From: Nocardia fusca NBRC 14340
GTDB taxonomy: Bacteria; Actinomycetota; Actinomycetes; Mycobacteriales; Mycobacteriaceae
Assembly (NCBI RefSeq): GCF_001618425.1
Contig: NZ_BDCU01000045.1
Span: 1-64,000, forward strand
Reading direction: 5' to 3'
Length of the DNA stretch: 64,000 nucleotides
The position numbers and the translations under genes are program-made. The notes under the pieces were generated by a model, which saw only the letters and a program-made list of their open reading frames with translations, was not told where the DNA came from and did not search any database. Shown one piece after another: positions 42,445-51,947 of this stretch (the first letter of the stretch is position 1; every line of letters begins with the position of its first letter).

Positions 42445-44517
42445 TCACTTCCCGGTTCGGCGCTCGATGAGCATCTGGGTGAAGAACTCGTAGATCAGGG
42501 CCGCCTGGAACGCCGACTGCTTGTTGTCGGCGGCGCCGCCGTGCCCGCCCTCGATGTTCTCGTGGTACCAGACCCGGTGCCCCTGGTCCTCCAGCAGCGC
42601 CGCCATTTTGCGGGCATGCCCCGGATGCACGCGATCGTCGCGGGTGGAGGTGGTCAGCAGGATCGGTGGGTAGGTCGCGCCCGCACCGGTTTCCGCGGCG
42701 CGCTGGTAGGGGGAGTACCGACTGATATACGCCCATTCCTCCGGCACATCCGGGTCACCGTATTCCGCCACCCAGGACGCACCCGCCAGCAGCCGGTGGT
42801 ACCGCCGCATATCCAGTAGCGGCACCTGGCAGACGATCGCCCCGAACAATTCCGGGTACCGGGTGAGCATCACGCCCATCAGCAGACCGCCGTTACTGCC
42901 GCCGACGGCACCGAGCCGGTCGGCGGTGGTTATTCCACGGGCCACCAGATCGCGGGCGATCGAGGAGAAATCCTCGTACACCTTGTACCGGTTCTCCTTC
43001 TGCACCGAGGTATGCCACTGCGGCCCGTATTCCCCGCCGCCGCGGATATTGGTCATCACATAGGTGCCGCCCTGTTCCAGCCATCCGATACCGGAAGCGC
43101 CGCCGTAGCCGGGAGTCCGGGACACCTCGAACCCGCCATAGCCCGACATCACCGTGGGCGCCGGCGTATCCCGGGTATCGCGGTGCCGGATCACGAAGTA
43201 CGGGATCGACGTTCCGTCATCCGAGCGCGCGAAGAACTGTTCGGTCTCGATACCGGTCGCGTCGAAGAACGCGGGCTCCTGTTTCCATTCGGTCACCGGC
43301 GCACCGACCGACCCCGCGAGCAGTGTCGTGGGTGTGGTGAACCCACTGGTCATGAGCATGTAGTCGTCCCCGCCCTCGAGCGGGTCGAGATTCATGATGC
43401 CGGTGGTGGCCATGGCGGGGGTGTCGGCGAGCGGTTCCGTACGCCAGCCCTCGGCGCCGGGGGTGAGGACGTACAGCTTGGTCTGCACATCCTCGAGGGT
43501 CACCAGCAGCAGATGGTTCTCGGTCCAGCCGTAACCGTGCAGCGAGGTGTGCGCGTCCGGCTCGAACAGCACGTCGAAATCGCGCCCGCCGGCGCGGAAA
43601 TCGGAGAAATTCGTGGCGACCAGGGCACCGGCGGGATAGGTGTTGCCCCCGACCTCCCACGGCGATTTCAACCGGACCAGCAGCCATTCCTTGTACCACG
43701 ACTCGTCGGCGTCCGACGGTGTCTCCAGGTGGGTCCGGGAACCGTCGTCCTCCAGCAGGAAGACCTCTTCGTTGAAGAAATCGGTGGCCTGTGCGATGTA
43801 GTGCCGCTCGTAGCCGGGGGTCCGGTCGTAACCCGCCGAGACGGAGACATCGGTTACCGCGCCCTCGAAAACTGTTTCCGCGGCTTCGAGCGCGGTGCCC
43901 CGGCGCCAGCGTTTCGCGATCCGCGGATATCCGGATCCGGTGAGCGAGCCGGGGCCGAAATCGGTTCCCACATATACGGAATCGATATCGATCCAGCTGA
44001 TCCGCGACTTCGCCTCCGGCAGGAAGTAGCCCCCGTCCTCCGGAGCGATGAATTCGCGTGTTTCCATATCGAATTCACGGACGACCTTGGCGTCGGCACC
44101 ACCCCGCGACAGGCTGATCAGCGCCCGGCTCTGGGCCGGGCGCAACACTCCGGCACCGCCCCAGACCCAGTTCTCGTCCTCGGCAGCGGCGACCGCGTCC
44201 AGGTCGATCAGGACATCCCATTCGGGATCCGCTTTCACGTATTCGGCGAAGGTGGTGCGCCGCCACAGACCGCGCGGATGCGCCGCGTCGCGCCAGAAGT
44301 TGTACAGCCACTGCCCGCGCCGCCCGGGGAAGGCGATCTTGGCATCGGTATCCAGCATGTCCAGGATCCGGCGCTGCAGTACATCGAACCGGTCGGCCGC
44401 GGCGAACCGCTCCATGACGACCTCGTTGTGCGCCCGGGCGAAATCGAGTGCCCGCTCGCCGGTGACCTCTTCGAGCCAGAGGTAGGGATCGGCTTCGCTG
44501 TCCTGTACGCCACTCAT
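42445..44517 (-). CDS. Prolyl oligopeptidase family serine peptidase
   Basis: A 690-residue S9 family peptidase, similar in size to M. tuberculosis Rv0457c (673). It has the N-terminal PYLWLEEVTGERALDFARAHN, a seven-bladed propeller region and a C-terminal hydrolase domain with nucleophile GGSNGGLLMGVMLTRYPELF, aspartate in TSTRDDRVHPGHARKM and histidine in ENIEGGHGGAADNKQ. No signal peptide, so a cytoplasmic oligopeptidase cutting after proline is expected. ATG 44517 matches homologues; upstream open frame ignored. Confidence 0.92.
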   Translation of the reverse strand: MSGVQDSEADPYLWLEEVTGERALDFARAHNEVVMERFAAADRFDVLQRRILDMLDTDAKIAFPGRRGQWLYNFWRDAAHPRGLWRRTTFAEYVKADPEWDVLIDLDAVAAAEDENWVWGGAGVLRPAQSRALISLSRGGADAKVVREFDMETREFIAPEDGGYFLPEAKSRISWIDIDSVYVGTDFGPGSLTGSGYPRIAKRWRRGTALEAAETVFEGAVTDVSVSAGYDRTPGYERHYIAQATDFFNEEVFLLEDDGSRTHLETPSDADESWYKEWLLVRLKSPWEVGGNTYPAGALVATNFSDFRAGGRDFDVLFEPDAHTSLHGYGWTENHLLLVTLEDVQTKLYVLTPGAEGWRTEPLADTPAMATTGIMNLDPLEGGDDYMLMTSGFTTPTTLLAGSVGAPVTEWKQEPAFFDATGIETEQFFARSDDGTSIPYFVIRHRDTRDTPAPTVMSGYGGFEVSRTPGYGGASGIGWLEQGGTYVMTNIRGGGEYGPQWHTSVQKENRYKVYEDFSSIARDLVARGITTADRLGAVGGSNGGLLMGVMLTRYPELFGAIVCQVPLLDMRRYHRLLAGASWVAEYGDPDVPEEWAYISRYSPYQRAAETGAGATYPPILLTTSTRDDRVHPGHARKMAALLEDQGHRVWYHENIEGGHGGAADNKQSAFQAALIYEFFTQMLIERRTGK

Positions 44518-44640
44518 CCGACCATTGTCACCCAGCCGGGCGGGCGGTACGGAACCGTGGCGGATCCGACGCGGCCGCACCCATGCGCACGGCCGTCGAG
44601 CAGGTCGGCGAAGGCCACCCCGGCGCCTCCCGGTCCGAGC

Positions 44641-45966
44641 TCACCCGGCCTCGGGTTCGGCCAGCTTCGTCCACTGATCGAGGCTGGTGGGGATGGCGGC
44701 GCCGGGCGGGTGGTCGGAGGATGCACCGGTCGGGAAGAGGGCCAGATCCTCCCGCCCGGACAGCCATGCGTAGGCACCGGGCTTGGTCTCCATAGCACCC
44801 AGATGACCTACCTCACCGCCGGGCACCGTATACACCTGAACTTGCTCCGGCCGTAGTTGTTCAGCGATTTTGTGCGCATGGGCGGAGGGTGTGAGTCCGT
44901 CTCCGCTCGCGGTCCATATCATCGTCGGACAGTTGATATCGCCGAGTTCGAAGCCCCAGGGTGTGCCCATGGAGGTCGTCAGATCCTTCTTCCAGGCCAC
45001 CTCACCCTTTGCCAAGGCTTCGGTGTACATCGCGCACAGCTTTTCGGCGTTTCTGCCCACGGTTTCTCTATCGGCCGCGCCGAGCTCATCTCTCGGAATA
45101 CCGATGATCGTTGTCGGATCGGTGGGAGAGGCCCGAAAATTCATGATCTTGGTATCACACGCGTCGATGAGTTGCCCCACCTTTGTATCCAGGCCCTTGG
45201 CCGATATATCCAACCCGGCTTGCTGGGTCATGCCCACGAAATAGTCATTTTTCATCAGGTCGGGCGGTGCGAGGGGGACGAGCAGCGCGAGCCTGGTGAC
45301 CCGGTCGGGCAGGCCGGCCGCTACAGCCGCTGCGTGGGGAGTGCCGCCGGACCTACCGACGACAGCGAATTCACCGATTCCCAGATGGTCCGCGATCGCT
45401 CGGACATGCTCGGCGGAATCGGCAACTCTCGCTCCCGGCTGTAGATCGGATCCGCCGTAACCCGCGCGGTCGTAGGTGATCAGCCGGACGTCCAGGCGAT
45501 CGAGTAGCTCGGGCGGAGCGGTGTCCACTCGGCTGCCCGGCGTTCCGTGGATCTGGATTATCGGTGTTCCGCCTTCCGGCCCCTCGGCACGGCACTGCAA
45601 TCTGCTTCCGTTGGGGAGAATGACGACGAAATCACCAGGATGCCGATCCCCTCCCCGCATTTCTGGACCAGGCGGACCAGGCGGACCACCACCGGATCCG
45701 GAGCCGCCGGACATTTCGTTCCGGTGGCCGCGGCCACCGCTGACATTCGTGTCGCTGTGCATGGGCGACACGCTGCGCGACGCACCGAGTCCACCGGGGG
45801 TGAGCTTTCGAAATCGATCGGCGCCGCGGTACTCGGACACTGCGGACGGAAGAGCGTGCCCGACGGCCGCGGACGGAGTCGCGAATATCGTCGCGTAATC
45901 GCCCGTGGCTGCCCGCAATCTATTGCAAACAGCCGCACACAGATTCTGAAGGCTATCTCCGAGCAC
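44641..45966 (-). CDS. Alpha/beta hydrolase with ESX-type N-terminal region
   Basis: A 441-residue protein in two parts. Residues 1-75 form helices (LGDSLQNLCAAVCNRLRA, AAVGHALPSAVSEYRGADRF) like the small helical domain of ESX/WXG-type secreted proteins; a Gly/Pro-rich linker follows (GGSGSGGGPPGPPGPE). Residues about 105-410 are an alpha/beta hydrolase: IIQIHGTPGSRVD, LITYDRAGYGGSD, nucleophile VVGRSGGTPHAAAV, GDGLTPSAHAHKI and histidine in GEVGHLG. The start is GTG 45966; the helical region may be truncated at the front. Probably exported by ESX. Substrate unknown. Confidence 0.7.
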   Translation of the reverse strand: MLGDSLQNLCAAVCNRLRAATGDYATIFATPSAAVGHALPSAVSEYRGADRFRKLTPGGLGASRSVSPMHSDTNVSGGRGHRNEMSGGSGSGGGPPGPPGPEMRGGDRHPGDFVVILPNGSRLQCRAEGPEGGTPIIQIHGTPGSRVDTAPPELLDRLDVRLITYDRAGYGGSDLQPGARVADSAEHVRAIADHLGIGEFAVVGRSGGTPHAAAVAAGLPDRVTRLALLVPLAPPDLMKNDYFVGMTQQAGLDISAKGLDTKVGQLIDACDTKIMNFRASPTDPTTIIGIPRDELGAADRETVGRNAEKLCAMYTEALAKGEVAWKKDLTTSMGTPWGFELGDINCPTMIWTASGDGLTPSAHAHKIAEQLRPEQVQVYTVPGGEVGHLGAMETKPGAYAWLSGREDLALFPTGASSDHPPGAAIPTSLDQWTKLAEPEAG

Positions 45967-46266
45967 GAATTCGACCGCATCCAGCCATAACCCGGACTGC
46001 GGCGAATTTCGAGTCGAATAGCGAATCAGGGCGGACCGGTGTGGACCGGCCGATCTCAGCGCGGGAAGAACCGCTCCGGCCGACCGCTGACAACTTCCAC
46101 GTCGACATCAACCCACACCTCTAGAACACTGGGAAAACCGGGGCCTCATCTAACCACGAGGATCGACGCCGGGCCCTGGACGAGGGTAGCCACCGTCGGA
46201 CAGTCGATCGGTTGCGCCGGAAACGGCTGCCACTCCAGATGGTTAGGCTTTGCTAACCTAACCGGC
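45967..46266. other. Intergenic region upstream of the siderophore-interacting protein
   Basis: 300 bp between divergent genes. It contains the IdeR/DtxR-type iron box at 46243-46261 and otherwise no recognised feature. The frame of the alpha/beta hydrolase stays open a little upstream of its GTG but offers no better start. Confidence 0.45.
46243..46261. promoter_or_regulatory. IdeR/DtxR iron box
   Basis: TTAGGCTTTGCTAACCTAA, matching the 19-bp consensus TTAGGTTAGSCTAACCTAA at most positions with both half-sites intact. It ends 5 bp before the ATG of the siderophore-interacting protein, so iron-bound IdeR would block its transcription. Confidence 0.8.
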
Positions 46267-47100
46267 ATGGCGACGCGGACCAAATACGTCAAACCGGAGC
46301 AGCGGCGGATCTGCACCGCCGAAACCTTGGCCGCCGAGCGTATCGGCCACAGCTTCATCCGGGTCACGGTGGGCGGTCCCGATCTCGCCGATTTCGTGCC
46401 GATGGGCTACGACCAGTGGATCCGTCTCTTCCTGCCGCGGGAGCGGCAAACCGGTCTGCGCCTGCCCACCGCGGCACAGAACACCCTCTGGTACACGCAA
46501 TGCCTGGCGATGAGCAGTGATACCCGGCCACTGATCCGCAACTACACCGTGCGCGGGTTTCGCCCCGCCGGCGCCGGATTCTTCGGCGAGCACGCCGAGA
46601 TCGATGTGGACTTCGTCGCCCATGGGGATTCCGGCCCGGCCTCCGCATGGGCCGCCCAGGTGCGCCCGGGCATACCCATCGGCCTGCTCGACGAAGGCAT
46701 CATGTATCAGGCTCCGCCGCATGCCAGCTGGTCACTGCTGGTCGGCGACGAGAGCGCCTTGCCGGCGATCGCGGGTGTGCTGCGATCGGCGCCGCGGGAT
46801 CTGTGCGGGGCGGCGTATATCGAGGTCCCCCACCGGACGGATATCCAGGACCTGGGCGAGCCGACGGGCGTGCGGGTGCACTGGCTGCCCCGCGCCGACC
46901 CTCGCGTCCGGATCGGTAGGCCGGCCACCGAAGCGGTGCGCGCGGCGGCCCTCCCGGACGGGCCCGGCTACGCCTTCGTCGCCGGCGAGCAGCAACTCGT
47001 CGCCGGAGTGCGTCGCCACCTGGTGCGCGACCGCGGAGTGCCCAGATCCGACATCATGTTCAGCGGTTTCTGGCGCCTCGGCCAGGCCGCCTCGAATTGA
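46267..47100 (+). CDS. Siderophore-interacting protein (ferric-siderophore reductase)
   Basis: A 277-residue FAD-binding siderophore-interacting protein (ViuB/SIP family). It reduces ferric siderophore in the cytoplasm to release iron. FAD-binding: LIRNYTVRGFRPAGAGFFGEHAEIDVDFVAHG; NAD(P)H domain: WSLLVGDESALPAIAGVL and the C-terminal GYAFVAGEQQLVAGVRRHLV with FSGFWRLG at the end. ATG 46267 is 5 bp after the iron box and leads straight into conserved sequence. It faces away from its transporter partners across a short gap. Confidence 0.92.
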   Translation: MATRTKYVKPEQRRICTAETLAAERIGHSFIRVTVGGPDLADFVPMGYDQWIRLFLPRERQTGLRLPTAAQNTLWYTQCLAMSSDTRPLIRNYTVRGFRPAGAGFFGEHAEIDVDFVAHGDSGPASAWAAQVRPGIPIGLLDEGIMYQAPPHASWSLLVGDESALPAIAGVLRSAPRDLCGAAYIEVPHRTDIQDLGEPTGVRVHWLPRADPRVRIGRPATEAVRAAALPDGPGYAFVAGEQQLVAGVRRHLVRDRGVPRSDIMFSGFWRLGQAASN

Positions 47101-47274
47101 TCGCCAAGCCGGTCGGTCGCGCGATCGCGGGTGCCCGGATCCGCACGACGGGGCGGATATCGGTGAACACACCCGGCGGTCATCGCGATCGTCCCGAGCA
47201 CCGCCCTCCCGACGGAGTCGTGGCAGCGGGTCTGCCCACGACTCCCCGGCAACCGGTGATCGGCGCCCGATCGA

Positions 47275-48291
47275 TCAGGGGATCAGATCCTTGCGCGGAT
47301 CGACACCGAAGTGTTCGGCGAGCGTGGTGATCGAGGCGTGCGCACCCTGCACACTCACCGAGAGGACGAACGGCTCGTCGTCGACGTGCACGATATCGCC
47401 GGTGAGGCGCTGCCACAGCGGATTGGCTTCGAAGGACGCCTGTTGATCCCGGCTGGAGTCCCCTTCGGCTCCCGGCGGGGTGTACGCCGACACCATGACG
47501 ATTCCCGCGTCGGCCGCGAGGATCTGCTCCACCGACAGCGGGGTGAAGATGCTGTCGTTGTCGTCGGGTGCGCCGGCGGGGCGTGGGATACCCATATCCG
47601 CCATGATCTCGCCGATGAACGAACTGCTGGAGTAGAGCCGGGCGGTGTTCTCACCGGCGAATCGGACCAGCGAATAGGTGACGCCGGGATGCGCGGCCCG
47701 GATCTGTTCACCCACCGCGGCGGCGCGCTCCTCGTAGCCGGTCACCAACTCTTCGGCTCTGTCCTTCCGGCCCAGCGCCGCGCCGAGGAGTACGACGTTC
47801 TGCTTCCACGTGGGACCCGTGGTCTCCGAGAACACCGTCGGTGCGATCTTGGACAACTGATCGTAGAGCGGCTCGTGGCGCACTTTCGCCGAGATGATCA
47901 GGTCGGGTTCGAGTTCCAGGATCTGTTCCAGATTCGGCTCGGCTATCGTGCCGACGTTGACCGAATCGGCCACCACATCATCGATATCGCCCAGGTAGTC
48001 CGGGAAGGGATTGTCCCGGTCCTCGCGATACTGGACGTAACCGACGAGGGGGGCGTCGAGCAGCAGCGCGGCGTCGGAGAAGCTCGGATCCAGTGCGACA
48101 ACGCGTTCCGGTGGCGCCTCGATGGTCGTGGTCCCCATGGCGTGCTCGATCGAGATCGGGGCGCCCCCCGCATCCACGGAAGCGCTCGAACCGGGGTCGC
48201 CCGAACCACACGCTGCGGCGAACAGCAGTCCGCCTACCAACAGGGGAGCCAGTGATCGCTGGGCTATCGACCGCGGGGACGTCACTCGCAT
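47275..48291 (-). CDS. Iron-siderophore ABC transporter substrate-binding lipoprotein
   Basis: A 338-residue FecB/FepB-type periplasmic-binding-protein-like lipoprotein. Signal peptide with lipobox GLLFAAAC. The body shows IEHAMGTTTIEAPPERVVALD, VGTIAEPNLEQILELEPDLII (typical first lobe), and the second lobe ends VQGAHASITTLAEHFGVD. It would capture ferric siderophore outside the membrane and deliver it to the FecCD-like permeases encoded divergently across a 93-bp gap that contains an iron-box-like sequence. Confidence 0.9.
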   Translation of the reverse strand: MRVTSPRSIAQRSLAPLLVGGLLFAAACGSGDPGSSASVDAGGAPISIEHAMGTTTIEAPPERVVALDPSFSDAALLLDAPLVGYVQYREDRDNPFPDYLGDIDDVVADSVNVGTIAEPNLEQILELEPDLIISAKVRHEPLYDQLSKIAPTVFSETTGPTWKQNVVLLGAALGRKDRAEELVTGYEERAAAVGEQIRAAHPGVTYSLVRFAGENTARLYSSSSFIGEIMADMGIPRPAGAPDDNDSIFTPLSVEQILAADAGIVMVSAYTPPGAEGDSSRDQQASFEANPLWQRLTGDIVHVDDEPFVLSVSVQGAHASITTLAEHFGVDPRKDLIP

Positions 48292-48334
48292 GAGGTCACC
48301 TTTCGTTCAGGTGGGCTACCACGCGACATTCCGA

Positions 48335-48353
48335 TAAGGATAGGCTGCCCAAT
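48335..48353. promoter_or_regulatory. Iron-box-like sequence in the fecB/fecCD divergent promoter
   Basis: TAAGGATAGGCTGCCCAAT agrees with the IdeR/DtxR consensus at about 13 of 19 positions, including the central TAGGCT. Located between divergently transcribed iron-uptake genes. Confidence 0.5.
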
Positions 48354-48384
48354 GCGTTGCTGAACCTTAGCAAGGAGAACCGAG

Positions 48385-49488
48385 ATGGCGACAGGTACCG
48401 GTGCGAGCGAACCGGTGACCGGCGATACCACCTCGGAGGTGCCGGGATCACCGGTCGGATCGCCGGTCTCGCCGCGCAGCGGGGCCGCGCCTCGTCCCGG
48501 CCGCTCACCGCTGGTCATGGTGGGCGTGCCGGTCGCCGCGGTGGTGGCGGCCGTACTGGTGAGCGTCTGTGTCGGCAGCAGCCCGTCGACGGTGCCGGAG
48601 GCATGGCATGCGATCTTCACCCCCACCGGCACCGATATGGACGTGACGATCCGTGAACTCCGCTGGCCGCGCACCCTCGTGGGCATCGCCGCGGGAGCGT
48701 GTCTGGGTGTAGCCGGAATCCTGACCCAGGGGCATACGCGCAACGCTGTCGCCGAGCCGGGCCTGCTCGGTATCAACCAGGGCGCGGCGCTCGCGATCGT
48801 CTCCGCCACGTTCCTGTTCGGCGCCCTGCCGGTGCATGCCCAGGCGGGTTTGGCCTTCGTGGGCGCCCTGATCGCCGGTGTGGTGGTGTTCGCGGTCGGT
48901 ACCGCCGCCCGTAACGGGGCGACGCCGATCACGCTGGTGTTGTCCGGCGCGGCCGTCACCGCGCTGTGCGGCGGCCTGGTCACCGGACTGGTACTGCTCG
49001 ACAGCGCGTCCTTGGACACGCTGCGGTTCTGGCAGGTGGGCTCACTCGCGGCGCGTCCGCACACGCTCGAGGCGATCTGGCCCTTCGCGGTCGCGGGGCT
49101 GGTGCTCGCCGTGCTCAATATCGGCGCGCTCAACACGCTCGCTCTCGGCGAGGATGCGGCGCGATCGCTCGGAACCTCGGTACCGATCGCGCGGTGTGCC
49201 GGCATCGTGGCGATCACGCTGCTGGCCGGCTCCGCGGTCACCATGGCCGGGCCGATCGCCTTCGCCGGGTTGCTGGTGCCCCATATCGCCCGGGCCCTCG
49301 TCGGTGCCGACTACCGTCGTTCGGTGCCCGCGGCGGCCGCGTTCGGCATATTCCTGGTCCTCGTCGCCGATACCGCCGGCCGGGTCATCGCCCGGCCGGG
49401 AGAATTGTCGGTCGGGGTCGTGCTCGCGGTCATCGGAGCCCCGTTCTTCGTACTCCTCGCTCGGCGCCGCCGGCTGGTGACCGTATGA
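48385..49488 (+). CDS. FecCD-family iron-siderophore ABC permease, first subunit
   Basis: A 367-residue FecCD permease with an unusually long soluble N-terminus of about 45 residues before the first helix (LVMVGVPVAAVVAAVLVSVCVG). Family marks: ELRWPRTLVGIAAGACLGVAGILTQGHTRNAVAEPGLLGINQGAAL, LALGEDAARSLGTSV and GPIAFAGLLVPHIARALVG, the loop that meets the ATPase. Its ATGA junction overlaps the second permease gene. Confidence 0.9.
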   Translation: MATGTGASEPVTGDTTSEVPGSPVGSPVSPRSGAAPRPGRSPLVMVGVPVAAVVAAVLVSVCVGSSPSTVPEAWHAIFTPTGTDMDVTIRELRWPRTLVGIAAGACLGVAGILTQGHTRNAVAEPGLLGINQGAALAIVSATFLFGALPVHAQAGLAFVGALIAGVVVFAVGTAARNGATPITLVLSGAAVTALCGGLVTGLVLLDSASLDTLRFWQVGSLAARPHTLEAIWPFAVAGLVLAVLNIGALNTLALGEDAARSLGTSVPIARCAGIVAITLLAGSAVTMAGPIAFAGLLVPHIARALVGADYRRSVPAAAAFGIFLVLVADTAGRVIARPGELSVGVVLAVIGAPFFVLLARRRRLVTV

Positions 49489-50567
49489 GCGGCCCGGTCC
49501 CGGACCTGCTCGCGCCCACCCGCGTCGTGCGGTGGGGCCCGGTGTCGGTGCGCGTCACGCCCCGAGCGCTATGGGTCGGTGGGGCGTTGGCCCTGCTGGC
49601 CTTGGCGGCCACCGCGATCCATATCGCCAACGGCGGTTCCGCGCTACCGCTCGACGCGGTCGTCCGGGCGCTGCTGGGCGACGACTCGAATTCCCGGCTC
49701 CACCTCGCCGTGACGGAATTCCGGGCGCCGCGCGCCGTGGGGGCCGTCATAGCGGGCGGCTGTCTGGCCATGGCGGGGGCAATCACCCAGACCGTCGCAC
49801 GCAACCCGCTCGCCAGCCCCGATGTCCTCGGCGTGACGGCCGGCGCCTCGCTCGGCGCGGTCTCCGTGCTGGTGCTGGCCGGTGGTGGCGCCGCCGGGCT
49901 CAGTGGGTTCGCCGCTCGGGTCGGGCTGCCGGTCGCCGCATTCGGCGGCGGGATCCTGGCCGGAATCCTGCTCTTCCTGCTGGCCTTTTCCGCGAGTCTC
50001 GACAGCTACCGCCTGGTGCTCGTCGGGATCGGCATCAACGGGCTCGCGGTGAGCCTGACGACCTGGATGCTGACCCTCGGTGATGTCAGCAACGCGGCCC
50101 AGGCGCTGACCTGGATGTCCGGTTCACTCAACGGCAAGGACTGGCCGCTGATCCAGCCGATGGCACTGCTGGCCCTGGTCCTGCTGGTGGGTGCGCTGCT
50201 GCTGGGGCGGCGGCTGATGCTGCTGACCATGGACGACGATATCGCGCTCGGACTGGGCATCCGGATCGGCCGCCTTCGCCTGTACGCCCTGTCCCTCGCG
50301 ACGCTGCTGGCTTCCACCGGTGTCGTGGTCGCGGGTCCGCTCGTCTTCGTCGCTCTGGCGAGTCCCCAGATCGCACGGCTGCTCACCCGGTCGACCGTGC
50401 CACCGATCCTGGCTTCCGGATTGGTCGGCATCGTATTCGTCTCGATCGCCGACACCCTCGCCGCGAACGCGCTGCCGGTATCGCTGCCGGTCGGTGTGGC
50501 GACCGCGGTGCTGGGCGGGCCGTATCTCCTCTTTCTGGTCCTGCGGAACCAAAGGAAGCTGACGTGA
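49485..50567 (+). CDS. FecCD-family iron-siderophore ABC permease, second subunit
   Basis: A 360-residue FecCD permease, start ATG 49485 overlapping the previous stop. Marks: EFRAPRAVGAVIAGGCLAMAGAITQTVARNPLASPDVLGVTAGASLG and, near the end, ASTGVVVAGPLVFVALASPQIARLL with the ATPase-coupling GPLVFVAL. About nine to ten helices. Pairs with the preceding permease as a heterodimer. Confidence 0.9.
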   Translation: MSGPVPDLLAPTRVVRWGPVSVRVTPRALWVGGALALLALAATAIHIANGGSALPLDAVVRALLGDDSNSRLHLAVTEFRAPRAVGAVIAGGCLAMAGAITQTVARNPLASPDVLGVTAGASLGAVSVLVLAGGGAAGLSGFAARVGLPVAAFGGGILAGILLFLLAFSASLDSYRLVLVGIGINGLAVSLTTWMLTLGDVSNAAQALTWMSGSLNGKDWPLIQPMALLALVLLVGALLLGRRLMLLTMDDDIALGLGIRIGRLRLYALSLATLLASTGVVVAGPLVFVALASPQIARLLTRSTVPPILASGLVGIVFVSIADTLAANALPVSLPVGVATAVLGGPYLLFLVLRNQRKLT

Positions 50568-51355
50568 GTCACCCGGAAACGAAGTCCGTACTACGCGCGG
50601 AGAATCTCGCCCTCGGCTACGACGGCGCCGCTGTCGTCACCGATCTGACCTTCGATGTTCCGACCGGATCGGTCACGTCGATCATCGGCCCCAACGGCTG
50701 CGGGAAGTCGACGTTGTTGCGCGGCCTCGGCCGGCTGATAGCTCCCCGGGCCGGTCGAGTCCTGCTCGACGGCAAGCCGATCGGCACACTGCCCACCCGG
50801 CAGGTCGCCCGGCGCGTCGGCATCCTGCCTCAGTCCCCCCTCGCGCCGCCCGGTCTCACGGTCGCCGATCTCGTCTCGCGCGGGCGCCATCCCAGGCAAC
50901 GCTGGTACGAACAGTTCTCCGTCCTCGACGAGGCAACGCTGCGGCACGTCCTGAACAGCACCGGAATGCTCGACCTGGCCGGCGCCCGGCTCGAAGAACT
51001 CTCCGGTGGCCAACGGCAACGGGCGTGGATATCCATGACACTCGCCCAGGAAACCGACATCATGCTGCTGGACGAGCCGACGACCTATCTGGACCTGGCA
51101 CATCAGGTGGAACTGCTGGAATTGATCGTGCGGATGAACCGCGAGCACAACCGGACCGTTCTCATGGTGCTGCACGACATCTCGCTGGCCGCCCGCTACA
51201 GCGACCATCTCGTCGCGATGAAGAACGGCGCCATCGTCACCCAGGGCACCCCCGAGCAGGTCGTACGCCCGGACGTGCTGCGCGATGTCTTCGGCCTCGC
51301 CGCGCAGGTGGTCACCGAGCCGACCGCGGGCCGCCCGCACGTCATCCCGCTCTGA
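50564..51355 (+). CDS. Iron-siderophore ABC transporter ATP-binding protein
   Basis: A 263-residue FecE/FepC-type ATPase. Walker A GPNGCGKSTLLRGL, signature LSGGQRQRAWISMTLAQ, Walker B IMLLDEPTTYLDLAHQVE and switch histidine in LMVLHDISLAARYSDHLVAMK. GTG 50564 overlaps the preceding stop (GTGA), so the two permeases and ATPase are one coupled unit. Powers ferric-siderophore import. Confidence 0.95.
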   Translation: MSHPETKSVLRAENLALGYDGAAVVTDLTFDVPTGSVTSIIGPNGCGKSTLLRGLGRLIAPRAGRVLLDGKPIGTLPTRQVARRVGILPQSPLAPPGLTVADLVSRGRHPRQRWYEQFSVLDEATLRHVLNSTGMLDLAGARLEELSGGQRQRAWISMTLAQETDIMLLDEPTTYLDLAHQVELLELIVRMNREHNRTVLMVLHDISLAARYSDHLVAMKNGAIVTQGTPEQVVRPDVLRDVFGLAAQVVTEPTAGRPHVIPL

Positions 51356-51408
51356 TCGGTGCGAGAACGCCGCGGCCGCCTGCAGCTGGTGGACCGGCCT
51401 GCGGGGGC

Positions 51409-51888
51409 CTATTTCTCGGCGCTGCCGGCGGCGAAAGCCGCCGGCACGTCCACTCGGGCGGTATCGAACAGTTCGGCACAGCGGGTGAGCAACCGGCACA
51501 GCGTTTCTCGTTCGGCATCGGTGAATCCGTCGCCGACGGTTCGCTCGACCGCGATCGCACGGGCGTCGGCCTCCCCCATCACCGTTTCCCCTCTTTCGGT
51601 GAGGCGCGTTTCCAGCATGTTCTTGTGCCACGGATGCTGGGTGCGTTCGATCAGGCCGCGGTCGACGAGGTTGGTCAGCACCGTGTTCATCGTCGGGGGT
51701 GTCACCCCGCACAACCGGGCCAGGGCCGCCGCCGAGATACCAGGATTCTCACTGAGGAACAACAGCGCCGCGTACTGCGCCTCAGTGACGCCGATGGGTT
51801 TGAGTGCGGCACTCTTGGCCGCGTTCCGCGCCTGTTCGGCACGTTTGACATACGAACCGATGCGCTCCTCGGCGGGCATGGACGTCAT
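51409..51888 (-). CDS. MarR family transcriptional regulator
   Basis: A 159-residue MarR-type regulator. Winged helix: ALKPIGVTEAQYAALLFLSENPGISAAALARLCGVTPPTMNTVLTNLVDRGLIERTQHPWHKNMLETRLTE. It is convergent with the iron ABC genes and divergent from an SMP-30-like lipoprotein, with palindromes between. It likely represses itself and the lipoprotein gene; effector unknown. Confidence 0.88.
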   Translation of the reverse strand: MTSMPAEERIGSYVKRAEQARNAAKSAALKPIGVTEAQYAALLFLSENPGISAAALARLCGVTPPTMNTVLTNLVDRGLIERTQHPWHKNMLETRLTERGETVMGEADARAIAVERTVGDGFTDAERETLCRLLTRCAELFDTARVDVPAAFAAGSAEK

Positions 51889-51916
51889 GCAGGCATGGTA
51901 TCCATGCCGACCTTCA

Positions 51917-51946
51917 TTAGAGTCTTGACTAATATTAGAACTCTAA
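51917..51946. promoter_or_regulatory. MarR operator with nested palindromes
   Basis: An outer inverted repeat TTAGAGT (51917-51923) / ACTCTAA (51940-51946) surrounds a perfect 10-bp palindrome CTAATATTAG (51929-51938). AT-rich, in the gap between the divergent marR and lipoprotein genes. Confidence 0.65.
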
Positions 51947-51947
51947 T

